A stretch of DNA of 64,000 nucleotides from Aquila chrysaetos chrysaetos (GCF_900496995.4 NC_044009.1:51896505-51960504), one strand, 5' to 3'; positions 1 to 13,300 are shown, counted from the first letter of the stretch. Program-made: numbers and translations. The notes: generated by a model not told the origin, from the letters alone.

Positions 1-181
1 TTGCTTTAACATATAGTGGAGAATTACATACACTGAATACCTAGAACCAATATAGCCCCATGAGCCACAGCTCCAAAGGCGAGTACAGCCTGAGAGCCAC
101 CATTCAGTGTAGGTCCCCATATAGCGGGGTAAGGCATATTTGTTGTGTCGTTTAGTCATGACCATTTATATTTTTTTCCAG

Positions 182-222
182 GTTTTGTGGAGATGAGTTG
201 CCAGATGATATCATTAGCACAG
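182..222 (+). CDS. TNFAIP6: TNFAIP6 penultimate coding exon
   Basis: A 41-nt exon between a T-rich acceptor (tttttttccag) and donor gtaata. It encodes FCGDELPDDIIST with split codons at both ends. The Cys belongs to the CUB disulfide pattern. Confidence 0.9.
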
Positions 223-1476
223 GTAATACATTTGCACTCTTTATGGTAAAAAAAAACAGCCAAAATCACCTTTTGTCCCTACTTTCTAATAATATATGGT
301 AAAGATGTCCAAAGACACAATCTCATCTTCATGGCCAGCATGTCATAAACTGCTATTCCAAACTGCCAGCATGCTCTTTCATCAATGCTATTACTTCTAA
401 ATAAATGTAAAAGAAAAAAAGTCTCGTTAGAAGATAACCAGGGTGCATCCCGCTGGCCTTACAGAGGTAGTACACCTACGCATGTTATGGGATTTTCACA
501 CAGGCGGCTTTATACAGCAGATCTGTATGCACACAACCTTCATGCACCAGTTTTTCCCAGAGCAAGGATTGCAAGAACACTTCCAAAGCTGGTTATAGAC
601 ATTGCTCTGTGTGTGTGTGTGTTTAAACAGCAGGTCAAGGTCTGATTACATGTAAATCAAAGCCACTTTCACCTCTCTTTGCTCAAGCGTCGCAAAGTCG
701 CTGTAGCACAGCTGTCACACGGGCTACCTGTGCAAGGAAGTAGCCATGTTCCCTGGGATAGTCTATGGACAGTCTGTGCAGGAACTCACGTTACCACACT
801 CCATCCCACAGCCGTAACCAGCAGAAAGAGAACAGAATAGTTGAATTGTTCCATCCCTGACCTCCCAGTTTACACAGGCCTGGTGGAGGTGAGCAGATGA
901 CCCCCATGGGAGAGCGATGTAGCAACCTCACCCCTGTGTCACCTAGAGATCCATGAGGCTCTACGCCAGACGTGTCTCACACATGAAGCGTGACATTTCA
1001 CAGGTAGAGTGAAGCAGAGCAGCACCTTAAAGAACGGGAAATGATTTGCAGGAAGCACTGGGTACACCAAAACTTTATCAACCTCTGGGCTCTGCAAACA
1101 AAAAAAAACTGATGAAAATCTGCCTGTTTTTTTCCATGGGGCTAATGGAACTATAATCGTCCCAGGCCACATCTGGGAAGTAGACAGACCAGCTGGATTG
1201 CTCTAAAGATCACAGAAGCAAGCAAGAAAGAGCACTTTAAAAATAACTCTGAAATATCCCATTTTTATGCCACCCGAAAATGTAACCTTTGTTTTTCTTT
1301 TTCTTGTCCCAGGCAATGTTATGACCTTGAAGTTTTTGACAGATGCCTCAGTGACTGCTGGTGGTTTTCAAATTAGATATACTACTATGGACACACCTTC
1401 AAAATCAAGTGATGGAAAGAATACAACATCCCAAGGAAAAACAAACTTCTTATCCGGAAAATTTGGTATTATGTGA
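182..1476 (+). CDS. TNFAIP6: TNFAIP6 (TSG-6), last two coding exons (3' part of gene)
   Basis: TNFAIP6 is a secreted, inflammation-induced protein with a Link domain that binds hyaluronan and a CUB domain. Only the end of the CUB domain and the C-terminal tail are here, in exons 182-222 and 1313-1476. The first gives RFCGDELPDDIISTG, and the second continues with NVMTLKFLTD, TAGGFQIRY and a Ser/Thr/Lys-rich tail ending NFLSGKFGIM before TGA at 1474. These match the remembered vertebrate TSG-6 C-terminus (CGDELPDD, DASVTAGGFQI). Splice phases close (41 nt, then 164 nt). The tail contains an N-glycosylation sequon (NTT in KNTTSQ). Human TNFAIP6 also lies directly upstream of RIF1 in the same orientation, which supports the call. 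The 5' exons lie left of the window. Confidence 0.93.
223..1312 (+). other. TNFAIP6 last intron
   Basis: A 1090-bp intron. It has a short (TG)n tract near 608-622 and a short A-run near 1100. No repeat family, RNA gene or conserved element was recognised. Bases 1-181 belong to the preceding intron and are also featureless. Confidence 0.8.
1313..1476 (+). CDS. TNFAIP6: TNFAIP6 terminal coding exon
   Basis: The acceptor is cttgtcccag. The exon runs from the split Gly codon through ASVTAGGFQIRY to the stop TGA at 1474-1476. An upstream ATG near 1267 lies in the intron and is not the start. Confidence 0.92.
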
Positions 1477-1625
1477 GCAGAGTAATGAGATACACTCATT
1501 AAGAAACATGTTTTAGAACCCAATTCAGATATCTGTTTCTTCAGATAAGACATTTTCTTCATATCTTTCTGACTTTTTGTTTTCTGCCTTTATATACATT
1601 TTGTTAATAAAGTATACTAGGAAAT
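1477..1625 (+). other. TNFAIP6: TNFAIP6 3'UTR (proximal form)
   Basis: AT-rich sequence between the stop codon and the first AATAAA. A longer form could extend to the AATAAA at 2209-2214 through a U-rich stretch with a UAUUUAUUU at 1851-1859. Confidence 0.6.
1606..1611 (+). promoter_or_regulatory. TNFAIP6: TNFAIP6 poly(A) signal (AATAAA)
   Basis: A canonical hexamer 130 nt after the stop. A second AATAAA at 2209-2214 could be a distal site. Confidence 0.55.
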
Positions 1626-1639
1626 AACTTATAAAATAT

Positions 1640-3450
1640 ACTTACATGAATAATAGAAGACTATTTTTAGATTACAAGTACTGTAAAAATCTGAAGAATT
1701 CATTGTTAACAAAGATTTTAAAATTATTTTTCTATGTAAACTGCTCCTTCTCCTCATTTCTTGCACCATTTGAACAAACTTTTGTGTGACCGTTTCAATT
1801 ATTTTTAAATTTAATATGCTGTTCTCTCCTTATTTTCTTTGATTTCCACATATTTATTTTTTAGATTGTTGCTTTGTTTCTTCATTTTCTCTACACATTG
1901 TTATTTTTTTAATTAACTCATTTCCCTGAACTCAAAAGGCCTTTAGAATAAGCTTATTTTTTAGATGCATAAATTCATTTTGTGGATGGCCTAGCGACCA
2001 CCTATGTAATCTCTGAAGCCAAAAGATTGGCAAGCAGCATGAACAGCACAGAATCAATTACATCATTGTCATAATTTTGTTGTGAGATGAATTAGAAACT
2101 ACTCAGTGAATTTTGTCAGGGTTTCCTCATCCAGAGAAGAGATGTTCAAGTCCTTTCACTTCTCTGATTTCACTTAGTAAAGAATCAGATTAAAGACCTG
2201 GTAATGATAATAAAACTGGTGAGATGAAGCATCAAAAGAAATTGCTAACTGAGCACCAGCAACTCTGTTCAGACGATACTGTCGAGATGCTGTATGTTGT
2301 TTACACGGGTTTTAAGAAGACTGTACTATTTTGAATTGATGAACATAAGTCATTCTCTGTGTTTTTAACTTCCGTTTAAATTCCTCAGTCTGAAGCAGCA
2401 TTAAAGCTACCTCTGTTTTAATCATCTTGTGTTTCCAATGAATTATTTTTATTTCTTGAGAACTTTTCAGACTTTGAAACATTTTTTCTTAATTGAAAGC
2501 AGTAAATAAGTTTTAAGAGTTTCTTTCGCTCTGAATATTTTCTTGACCCCAGATCTGCTGAAGTCCAATGCCCACTGAGAATCTTCCTGTGAATTATTTT
2601 TTTTGTTTCAAGCCTTGTGAATTCCTCAGAAAGTTTTGCACAAGAGGGGCAGGATCTTAAGCTAATCAGACCCATCTTTCCTTTATTTATTCTAATCCTT
2701 GGTTCTTTAAATTTATTTCATCTTTGAGCTTTTCTTATTGCAGTTTCACTGGGAATACAATCCTGCTTCCTGGCCGTACTGGAGAACAATGTTGCGGCTA
2801 GCACTGCAGCTTCTCTCCCTGTCATTTCCAACACTATTCATGCTTCCTGTGGGCTCCGGGAAACAAAGTTCGTGTCATTACATTTAATAATTTACTGGTG
2901 CTTTTTAATCCTGCCACCTGGTGGACTGAGTAAACCCGTTCACATCCTCCTGTTACAAAATGTCATTCCTGTTCTCCAAGATCAGCAAAAGTGTTTGTTA
3001 ATAAGGAAAACGCCTGGAGAGAGCTGTTAACATTTTGTTTATGACGTAGGGTGGCTTTTTGTTGGTTTTGAGGGGGTTTTGTTGTTGTTGTTGTTTCTTT
3101 AATTGAGGAGCAACAGGTGTTGAACTGATATGGATCAGAACCAAGGGGTGTACAGGAACTACCTGCCTGTCTGGAAACCCCTATGGAGCCAGAGGGGTGA
3201 CGCTGTTTGGGGAAGAGTTTCTTTCCCGAGCAGGCACTCCTTCTCAGCATCCCCAACGCCACTATGAAGCCCTGCGGGTGACTAAGGAAGAAAGAAAGCC
3301 TCAGCCATTAACGTTACTGCTCAGGCCTATCTCTGTCCCTGAGAAAGAGGGTTTCTCCGCACTTCAGACTTGCTGCCGCTGCCGTTGTTCCATATTACAC
3401 TCACCGACGCCCTGATGCCATCCACACACCCGTCACTCGTCCCCTCAGTG
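1640..3450. other. TNFAIP6-RIF1 intergenic region
   Basis: About 1.8 kb of AT-rich sequence. I recognise no gene, RNA or repeat family. Short open frames here have no conserved features. The left part may be distal TNFAIP6 3'UTR. Confidence 0.6.
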
Positions 3451-3454
3451 ACTT

Positions 3455-3700
3455 TACCGTGAGGCGGGATATATCGTGCGCGGCCAAGCTCTAACGTCTC
3501 CCGCCCAGAGAAGACGACGGCGGTGATGGACGTCGGGCAGCGCTTGGTGCCGCAGCCATGGCGGGGCGCAAAGACCCCGGGTCACTTTCTGTTGCACTCG
3601 CTTTTCCCCGCCATTTGGAAACCCCGCATCTACTCGGGGACCCCTCGTTAAATGGCCGTCATAAAAAAAACCCGACTGGGAACGGCCGCGGGGCTACACA
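3455..3700. promoter_or_regulatory. Upstream CpG-rich patch
   Basis: A CpG-dense stretch, separate from the main island, containing gacgtc, several cggc/cgcg runs and two GCC-ATGG/GCCATTT-like YY1-type words. It could be an alternative or divergent start region for the RIF1 promoter. No exon could be supported. Confidence 0.4.
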
Positions 3701-4160
3701 TCTCACAGCACCGACCCACCTATTCGGGTCTTAAGGAATGTCAGGTTTACGCAGGCAGGTTTCTGCGAAGCTGGAGCTCAACTGTAGCCGCTGAGCAGCT
3801 GTGGGAGGTCTGGAGATTATTTTCCAGTCACAAATAAATGATTTGTGGGTTGAAGGGGCTGAGGGGAGAACCGAACTCGCAGCCCTACCGCCTGAGGTGA
3901 GCGACCGCCCCTCGCGCCCCCCCCCCCTCCCTCCCCCGCCTCCACCAATCGGCGGCGAGGGGCGGTGCCCGCCGTGGGCAGGGGCGGGGCGGTGCCCGAA
4001 AGGCGCGGGAAGCCATCCATCGCTCCGCGCTCCGCCTCGCGCGCGGAGAAGGCGCGCGACGCCGTTCGATGTCCTCCGGCTCGGCCGCCGGCCCCTCCTC
4101 CCCGCGCTCCCATTGGCTGGGCCGGCCGAGCCCGGGCCCGCGCGCCGCCAGTCCCGCGCG

Positions 4161-4170
4161 CCGCCATCTT
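4161..4170 (-). promoter_or_regulatory. YY1-type core promoter element
   Basis: ccgccatctt on the plus strand (AAGATGGCGG on minus), 79 bp upstream of the RIF1 ATG. Confidence 0.55.
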
Positions 4171-4248
4171 AGCCCGGTTAGGCGGCGAGGGCCGAACGGC
4201 GGCTGGCCTCGGGGCTGGCGGCACCGGGCTGCCCGCCCCCGCCGCACC

Positions 4249-4355
4249 ATGAGCGCTCCCGCCGCCTGCTCCAGCCTTCAGCCCCTGCTGGAGACCTTGG
4301 AAGACCCAGCCGCCCCGCCGGGGGACCTCACCGACGCGCACCTCACTATCGTCAA
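4249..4355 (+). CDS. RIF1: RIF1 coding exon 1 (aa 1-35)
   Basis: Starts [21 protein letters not shown] is at -3 (caccATGa). The donor is gtgagt, and the last codon is split after 2 nt. The 5'UTR is open in this frame back to an ATG at 4069. Confidence 0.95.
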
Positions 4356-7300
4356 GTGAGTGCGGGCCGCGGCCGCCTCCTCACGGCCGCCTCCTCAGGG
4401 CCGCGGGGGCGGCGTGAGGGGAGCGGGGAGGCCCGCGCTGCCTGAGGGGACGGCGGCCGCCCTCCGGCGGTGTGGCTCCTCGCCGGAGCGGAGCGGGGAG
4501 GGGGGGGGAGCAGCCCGCAGGCCCGGCGGGCTCGGTCCGCGTGTGCCCGGGCCGGGGGAGAGTCAGCCCCCGGCAGCCGCTGCTGCCGCGGCGGAGCGAA
4601 GCTTCTGCCCGGCCTGAAATGGGGAAGGGCTGCAGGGCGCGGGGTTGCGTGGTCGCTGGCTGGAGATCGCGGGAAACGTGCGGGCCTGGGGGGGGGGGGG
4701 GGGGCGGCGTCTTTTTGGTGCCTGCTCATCCCAGAGTCTCTCCTTGTGCATTTCCTGGGGAAACTGCGGAGATGGGTGAGGGAATGTTGGGAAGTAGTAA
4801 CTTTTTTCTTTCCTGACTGGAAAAAGACTTGGCATTTCAGCTTTGTGATTGGAAAGGCTGGGTTTTTCGCGTTTGGGAATGATCGTGTCTTCTCTTAATT
4901 GTGTTTCTTTCTGGAAGGTATTTCTTAACCATGAGGATCTGCTTTTACCTGGCTCTTTCGAATTTGTTAGCGTATGCAAAGGCAGCGTCTCTTTCCATCA
5001 GTATCTCCCTTGAGTTCCTGTCTTTTGGTTCTGTACTACCTTTTAAAGCTGTAGCTGCTTACATGTCAGCAATATTGATCACACTGTAAGATTTTACAGG
5101 TTTCCAGTAATAACTGACAAAAAAGAAGTGCTAGCTTAAAGATAGTGTTAAGCGACAATAGATTTCTCAGGTTGCCTTCTGGATGATGGTGCTTAATATG
5201 GTTGGTTTTTGCTATGTCAGACTGATTGTTAACATTTTGTAGGACAAGTACAGCTTTTCTATATGGATGTTCTTCAGATATGTGCAAAGTCATCACTCTT
5301 AGTTGTTAAACCAGAATTTTGGGGGAGCCTGCCTTCTAGAACTGCTTTTGAGGAATGTGCTTTTTAAGCTCATATGTTTTTGTGGAAAGTTTGTCTAATT
5401 TTCAGCAGTCATTTAAAGTTTGCATATTAACTTTTAATGTTTTTATCACAGTTGACAAAAAATGAAAGCCCTTAATGTTTTCTTTTATGCTCCATAAGCA
5501 CAAAATGGGTCATTAGTCACTTCACTTTTTCTAATATACTAGGACATGTGTGCTTTATAACACAATACTTTACTGATATGTTAGGCTAACTATGTGGTGA
5601 GTGGCATTTTTGCTCTTTAATTTCTTCAGTGTCGTATTTTAGCTTTCTAAGGAAAGAAACGGTTCTATACTAGGTAATGAATTGTGTATTAAAAATTTAA
5701 AGTTATGTCAATTATAACATGTTTAACCTGTGAATATTACTTGTTTTCCCTTCTGCTCCTTGAAGTCGCTTGACTGGTGAGGAAAGCAAAGAATTCGTTG
5801 CAGATGTCAGAAGACACTTTCCTCAACTTTGCAAAGTGTTTAAGGTATGTCTTTTTCCATTCGGTTTTCTACACTTCAGTGAACAAAGATACATTTAGGT
5901 GGTCAAGGTCAGTGGCCGTTGTAAGACTCGAACTTGACTTCATTTAGTAAGAATCCAAGCTAATGACGTAGCAGTAAGGGGTTGTTGGCAAAATATATCT
6001 TCCATATTATTAGAAGTTACTACAGAAAAAATAAAACACAGGGTCTTGGATCTGTTCAGGCAGTGTGATGGAGTCAAATCTAATCTTCCAGCCAGAAAGG
6101 ATACTGTGTTCTGTCTGCCTTTAGATGGACTTTGGGGATGTAGAATATGTGGTAAATGTAAAATTTTTTTGAAGATTAATGTAAAGACTCTTCTTGGCCA
6201 TCTTTTTTTCCCTACTGTTTTAGATGTTTAAAAACAATTGGAGAGTCAGGTGATAGTACATAACAAGCGAAGAAGTAGAACTTTGGATGTTTAGAACTTC
6301 AGTAAGGATGTCTAAATTTCAGAGAACAAAAATGTCTTCAGAACCTCAAATGGTTTTATTGATTTGGAGTGTATGTAATCAGGAAGAGTATCCTATAATG
6401 GTGCATTTTTCATCAAGTGTTTGCTTTTGACAGCTCTCTTTTCATTGAGCAGAAGTGTTGGTATTGAGACAATACTTCACAGCTACTTCTGTAAACTGAG
6501 ACTTTATGTGCATTGCTTTTTTTCAGGCACACATTTCTAGTCAAAATACAGAGCTAAGTAATGCAGCATTACAGGCGTTAGGATTCTGCGTTTTCAATTC
6601 AAATACTACATCTGAATTACCCGGTAAGCAAGCAAACTTCAGTGTGGATGCTGGTAGTGTGTGTATGTGTGTTTGTGTGTCTATATATATATATCTATAT
6701 CTCGGAGTTCTTTCTTCATGTCCTTATTACCATATACTTTAATTTTGACAAAGTTTACAGTTCCCAAGTGGTGCAGTGGTTTTGTCTCTAGTATGAGCAG
6801 TGTGATCAGTTCACTAATTCCATCTTGTACAAAAAAACTGTAAATTTTTTTTCATGCTGTTATGCTAATACCGTTTTACTAACTTCTAGTTTCATTAAAT
6901 GCTGCGGTAGCAGTTAGGTACTGTAATTAGTTTTGTGGAATTAGTAATCAAAAAAAATGTCCAGGTGGAAAAAGAATGAACAGGGTTTTTTTTGTTTGTA
7001 GAATTTGGGTATGCATTGTAGTGTTTTCCAGCCTTTACCTGGTGATTTCTAGTTGTTACACTAAATCATAGGATGGTTTGGGTTGGAAGGGACCTTTAAA
7101 GCTGTTGTGGTTTAACCCCAGCTGGCAACTCAGTCCCACACAGCTGCTTGCTCACCCTCCCAGTGGGATGGGGAGAGAATCTGAAGGGTAAAAGTGAGGA
7201 AACTTGGGGGCTGAGATAAAGACAGTTTAATAGGGAAAGCAAAAGCTGCACACACAAGCAAAGCAAAACAAGGAATTCATTCCCCACTTCCCATCGGCAG

Positions 7301-10300
7301 GCAGGTGTTCAGCCATCTCCAGGAAAGCAGGGCTGCATCATGTCTAACGGTGACTTGGGAAGACAAACGCCATCACTCCCAACGTCCCACCGTTCCTCCT
7401 CCTTCCCCCAGCTTTATGTGCTGAGCATGACGTCCTATGGTCTGGAATATCCTTTGGGTCAGTCGGGGTCAGCTGTCCTGGCTGTGTCCCCTCCCAACTC
7501 GCTGCTGGGGTGGGGTGAGAAGCAGAACAGCCCTTGGCTCTGTGTAAGCACTGCTCAGCAGTAAGGAAAACATCTCTGCGTTATCAACACTGTTTTCAGC
7601 ACAAATCCAAAACATAGCCCCATACTAGCTACTGTGAAGAAAATTACCTCTATCCCAGCCAAAACCAGTGCAAAAGGTCATCTAGTCCAACCCCAAATAT
7701 TTTGCTGGTAAATATTTCAACTTAAACTAATTTAAAGTAATTCAAAATCTTATGGCCTACATTCCTAGGAATCCCTTTAATGAAAGGTTTTGCTGCTGAG
7801 AACTTGAGGCTATGCGTCAAGGTAAAAACACTGGATTTTGTTAATACGGGAGAGCTAATGTCCAAGTTGGCTGGTCCTCGGGAGGTACCTGTTCCACATT
7901 CCAGGGGTCAGGCATATCCAGTTGCAGTAACGTGATCAGAAGCTGCTCAGTGTCAGCTGTCTGTGTGTGTGTCAGATGGACAGGTTGTGTGGTGGTGGAA
8001 GGTGGTTAGGCTAAGGTTGCCTTTCGTAGGCACACAAGGAAATACATCGTGATTTGGCTCTTGCATGGTGCCTTGATGGTGCAGGAGTCTATAGTGACTC
8101 TTCAGATCGTAATAACAAATGGCTTGCTGTCAATTATTCTTTCTTCTGAGGAGGAGGAGTGTTAAATACTCTTGGACAAGTGTTCTGGAATGACCTTTAT
8201 TAGAGAGAAACTTGACCTCAGGCAAGACAGAACAAAATCATATGGGGGGATGTGCAGAGAGCACTTTTTCATGTGACTGCCATTCTGTTTATTGAAATTG
8301 CTTCTTTCAGTTCTTCTACTCAATTTTTCAGTGTGTCCTGCTTTCCTATTCTGCAGAATTTAGCCAGATTTCCTATGAGAATGAGGCATCTGTAATAATG
8401 TCTATGTGGTCCCCTTCCTTTCCCCCATAACTTTTTAACCAGTTGATAAATTACAGTCAATTTTGTTAGAGAATGTCAGGTTTCAGAAGTAATTAAGTCC
8501 TGAAAACAGTGGAGAGTTAGGGAGAGCAGACAAAAACCATATGTACTCTTGATTGAGGAAAGGACTGTATGTGTGTTTATGTTTCTCTGATAGTGAGATC
8601 ATTTACCCACAAAGCCCAAATTTACAAGGAATCAGGCATCATTAGTTTGGTATTTTAAAGGAATACATGATTTCTCCATCTATGTTCCTGGTTGCGTTTA
8701 AGTCCTGTGTTACCCCTATTCTTTTTTGTGTAATAAGCTTGCTGTTACCTCAGTTACAGCTCTACTGCCCTCTTTAATAATAAAGCCTCTTGTAGGCTCT
8801 AAAATGAATTTATGCAGGTCAGTATAGCAGTGAAATTGACCAGACAAAGTGCTGCTAAATTCACTTGAAATTCAAGAAGTTTTGAATAATTAAATATTTA
8901 ATCTTTAGTGTTTTTAGGTAAAATAGTCTTCTAGTTTTATGGGTTTGTGGTTTCTTTTAGAGGTAATATAGATGTACTACATAAATAGTATCTGTATATT
9001 AATATATGTTGAGCTTTTTTGCTAGTTTATTTTGAGAGAAATTTCCAAAAATTGCCAAAAAATAATGTTTAAGACATTAAATCATGTCCATTGGGACTTC
9101 TAGTTGAATGGATCTTTAGTAATGTTAACTGAGCAAGATGACCCGAAACTTGGGAAGAAGCTGATTGGAATTGCATGAACAGAATTTGAGTGCTGTGCAT
9201 TCTGCTTTCAGCAACTGAAATACACGACTTGCTTTCAATGGTGAACAGTGTTGCTGTAAAAACTTCAGACAAAAACACTCGCACTCGGGCACTCTGGGTG
9301 ATCTCTAAGCAGGCGTTTCCTTCTGAAATTGTTAAAAAAGAGGTAAGTTTCTTCACTTTTTTTTGTGTGTGGTCTGATTTCCTAGGGAGATGAGGCTTGT
9401 GCAATCTCTTGGTCACTCTCCACTCAGTAGCTTTTGAATCTGAAGGTTGTTTTCCAATTCTTGGAAAAATCGTAAGGGCAGCTACAGAGGGAAAAGAGCC
9501 AACAAATTATTGCTTCTCGAGGAAGAAGCTGCAATGTGAGCAATTCTGTTAGACACCAGTGAAGCAGCATAGGGGAGAAATGTTGTGACTATTCCAGTTT
9601 GGTTGGAGTGATTCTTTAAGCAGTCCAAACCACTCTGTTTTGTGACAAGCTCTAACCTTAAAACTAGACCGAGCATAATCCAAACACAGGGCACAGTCCT
9701 GGGAAACAAAACTTCATCATTCCAGCTTCTCATGGGGAAATACTTGTATTTAGGTGCTCGCTCTAATGTTATCTTATATCCTCAGGTGTCCAATATTATT
9801 TCTGCCCTGGAAACGATACTTACTAAAGGAGATGTACAGTCTATGGTGGTTGAATACGAAGCACTAAATGTTATTATACGGTACGTTCACTGCAATATTA
9901 AATTGTTAAAATAGATGCTTAGTTTTGGGAGGAAACTATTGAAACAAAATCTTAGTGGCACTAAGTATTCTAAAGAAAGTTTTTTTGAATGCTCTTTGAA
10001 TTGTTCAATATGTTCAAGGCTGTCTTCCCGCAGTGTTTTGTATTACAGTCAGTAGAACAGAGTGAAATTGTGTGAACTACTATCTCTGTTTCTGTCTCTT
10101 TGCCAGTGGTTCTCCTGAACCGGTTCGCTTGAAAAATACTCCTTTCATGATAATCCAGCAATTGATTCTGACACAGAAAGTAGTCAATATTCAAATAAAC
10201 TTTCATTGCTTTCATTTTCAATGGCTTATTAGGAATTATTTCCAAAGTCTCGTTTGCCTTCACAAGTCCTTCTTATGTCCTAGCTTTCATTTTCAGAACA

Positions 10301-13300
10301 TACCTGATTGAGAAATTCTCAGCTGTTATATGGGGTTTTATTAAAAAATGTCTCTGTGCTGCTTTACAAATTTTACTGCAATGTTTCTCATGACACTGCT
10401 GAGGGTACTGTTTAATTCCAAAGGCAACTTTTTAGGACCAATACCAAGAATGTGTTGGTTTGGTCAGCAGTGCTAGAATAGTAAAATTTTATCTTTACTT
10501 AGTATTAATTTAATTTCTTTATTAGTAAATATGTTGAGCTTATATCTTTACTATTATTTAAGTATTCTCTAAACTTCTTGCATCTGGTTTGAACTGCAAA
10601 TCCATTTTAAAGTGAAATAGTTAAAGCAGTAATTATCTGCTTATTTTATCTCTATTCTAGTACACCCATTTTCTGTAGCAGAGAAGTTGGATATTATCAT
10701 TTAGTTAGTATTTAGCAACTTCTTGCCTTTGGCTAATTGTACACTAATGCCTCTTTTGCAAATATGAGATTCAGTAGACAGTTGTTTCTGGAAAATTAAG
10801 CGTTTTATTAAATGCTTTCTTTTAGTTATTTTATATGTGTGTGTATATAAATATAAAAAATAATTCTATATGTGTTTATTAAAAAGAATGTAGTTCTCCT
10901 TAAGAGCAAGAATTGTACCTGCAAATAATCTTTAAACAGATACTGGGTCTCAGGCTGATTGACAGTAGTGGTAAGACAATGCTCTTGTGCAGAAGTTAGG
11001 CTGCTGACAAATGTAATGGGAAACCGTTCTCTTAAGCAGTGCTTGTCCTCTGGCTTTCATAAAATATTTGAAACGCAGCAGTTTTCCTTAGTACAGCAAA
11101 CCCTTTTCTAAGCTGTAGTGTTGGGGATTTGACATACCCGTGGCAAAGAGGACACTAGCAAAATTCCATCACTTAGAGACAACCTGGTTCCTACAGGCCA
11201 GTTTGAATGTATGCTGGGTACTCCCACTTCTGAAAGTCTCATTGGCTTCTATATGGAATGGTTGTAAGCATATGGAATTGCTTATCATACTGTGCTCTTA
11301 ACAGCTCAGCAATAGAGGGATAAGATAAGAAGACTTGACCAGGCTAATGTACATTGAGTCTGTGCAAACCTGTGCTGCTTCAGGGTTTGGGGTTTTTTTC
11401 AAAATCAGGCATACATTGTTTTCAGCACATGTGGCCTGCTGGAGCTGGTCTGGACTGCTGAGAACACACAAGGGGTGGTTAATATGCAAACTTTGTACTT
11501 GGGCACTGATAAGGAAGTATGGTGTGTTTCCTTCAGGCTCTCAGTTCAGCACTTTCGATCAAAAAGTTGTGATAGAATAGAAAGGACAACTGTAAATGTC
11601 AGTCTGCTCTGCTTTTGCAGAGGTTTATCTGAAATGACACTTCAGCATTGCGGTTTTAAGTGAACTGTCAAAATACAATTGTTTAGAAAAATAAAAAAAA
11701 ATGAAATTGTTTAGAATGGTTTCCTGTAAATCACATGTTGAATTAGAGCATTTATTGATGATACCAAGATTATCTTTGAGTGTTTGAGCAGTATCTCTGT
11801 TGGAGATTTGTAATAGCTATATTTGTTTTTTGGATCTAGCTTAATGGAGCAAGCTCCAGCCCAGATGGGAGAAGAGGCTGTGAGGTGGGCAAAACTGATC
11901 ATTCCTCTGGTCGTCCATTCAGCTCATAAGGTGCAGTTACGAGGTGCCACTGCCCTGGAGATGGGCATGCCACTGCTGCTCCAGAAACAGCAGGAGGTAG
12001 CGGCTGTCACTGAGCACCTAATGACCACAGTAAGTGGAAACGCTGTGCCTTTTTTCTAGAGATGGCAGGAATCTTAATCGGGGTTGTTGGTTGGTTGGGG
12101 GTCTTTTAATTTTATTTATAGTCTAGGTAGCGCAGGAAAAAGCTACTGTGCGTTGACACCAAGTTCTTGATGACAGCAGTTTTGACAGAAATTAATATAA
12201 CAGCAGTGTAAATATAGGACCACCGTAAAAAAACAAAACAATTACATTTCTGACAAGAATCATTGATCAGGAAAATAATTTGCCTTTTTAAAATGACCTT
12301 CAAGCACCTGTCTTGATAGCATTAACTCATAGATGTCATTAAACTTTTATTTTCTCTTAAAGAGAATTTGCTTACCGAACTAGAATCAGCAGAACTTGGT
12401 GCGGCAGTAACTCACATCATCTAGCTTAGCTTCCTACTCAAAACAGGCCTAGCTTCAAAGTTAAGGCCAGATTGCTCAGAGCCTTGTCCAGTTGAGGTCC
12501 GAATATGTTAAGGGATGGAAATTCTACAGCCTGTCTGGGCAGTTTGTTCCAGTGCTGAACCACCCTCATGGTAAAAAATAGGATTTGCCTTGTTGAAACT
12601 TGTGTCTGTTGCCTCCACTCCTTTCTTTCAGTACTTCTCAGAAGCATCTGGCTTCTTCCTTATAATCAAGCTATACATAGTAGAAGACTACAATTATATT
12701 CCATCCCACCCCAAGCTAAACAAGCCCTGGCTCTTCTGTCATGAACTCTGTCCCGTAACCATCTTAGTGGTGACCCTCTGCTGAATTCACTCCAGTTTGC
12801 CAGTAGCTCTGGTACTTTGGTGCCCACAGTTTGGTATAGTGTTCCAGAGATTATTTGATGAGTACCAAGTAGAGGGGTCAGTTCTCTGGACTTGTTTCTT
12901 GTGTTTTTGCTAGTGCAGTCCAGTATGCAGAAGCGCATTCCTGATTTAACATTTACATTTTTGTCCCCCACTTCTTTTTCTGCAGAGGTGTTACATAGCC
13001 TGTGAGTCCTTAGTGGGTACCAGTACATGGAGTTCATCTATCCCAGGTGTAGGACTTTGCCTTTGAATTCTGTGAGGTTTCTGTCAGTCCATTTTTCGAG
13101 CTTGTAAAGATCCTTGTGAATGGTACCCCTGTCCTCCAGCATATCTACTGATGCTTCCCCCCCCGCCGTCGATTGTGTTAAATCGTATCAGCCCTTGTTG
13201 ACCCTTTGTGAATTGCACACTTAACCTGGGCTCTGAACTGGTAACCACCAACCTTTGAGCCTAACAGTCCAGCCACACACCGTGTAATCTAACTAGTTTG

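Larger units (their letters stand above)
3880..4720 (+). promoter_or_regulatory. RIF1: RIF1 CpG-island promoter
   Basis: A strongly GC- and CpG-rich block spanning the RIF1 first exon, with no TATA box. Visible motifs are: GGGGCGGGGC (Sp1 type) at 3981-3990; GGCGCGGGAA (E2F-like) at about 4003-4012; CCAAT at about 3945 and its reverse (ATTGG) near 4111; and a YY1-type element (AAGATGGCGG on the minus strand) at 4161-4170. YY1 elements of this kind usually sit just downstream of the start site in housekeeping promoters, so transcription probably begins near 4150. A run of 17 G lies at 4688-4704 in early intron 1. Confidence 0.8.
6624..9211 (+). other. RIF1 intron 3
   Basis: A 2588-bp intron. 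It holds a CR1 3'-end fragment split by a solo LTR (7064-7694) and a TG-rich patch at about 6655-6705. The remaining AT-rich sequence to 9211 contains nothing recognised. Confidence 0.85.

Noticed and set aside
4069..4248. 60-residue N-terminal extension of RIF1 as the main start
   Set aside because: The ATG at 4249 aligns with the human N-terminus, and the YY1 element suggests transcription begins after or near 4150. Kept only as a finding to test.
3817..4341. Long minus-strand and off-frame open frames across the CpG island (up to 174 codons)
   Set aside because: High GC removes stop codons. Composition is Arg/Ala/Gly/Pro with no conserved motif, and several frames overlap each other and RIF1 exon 1.
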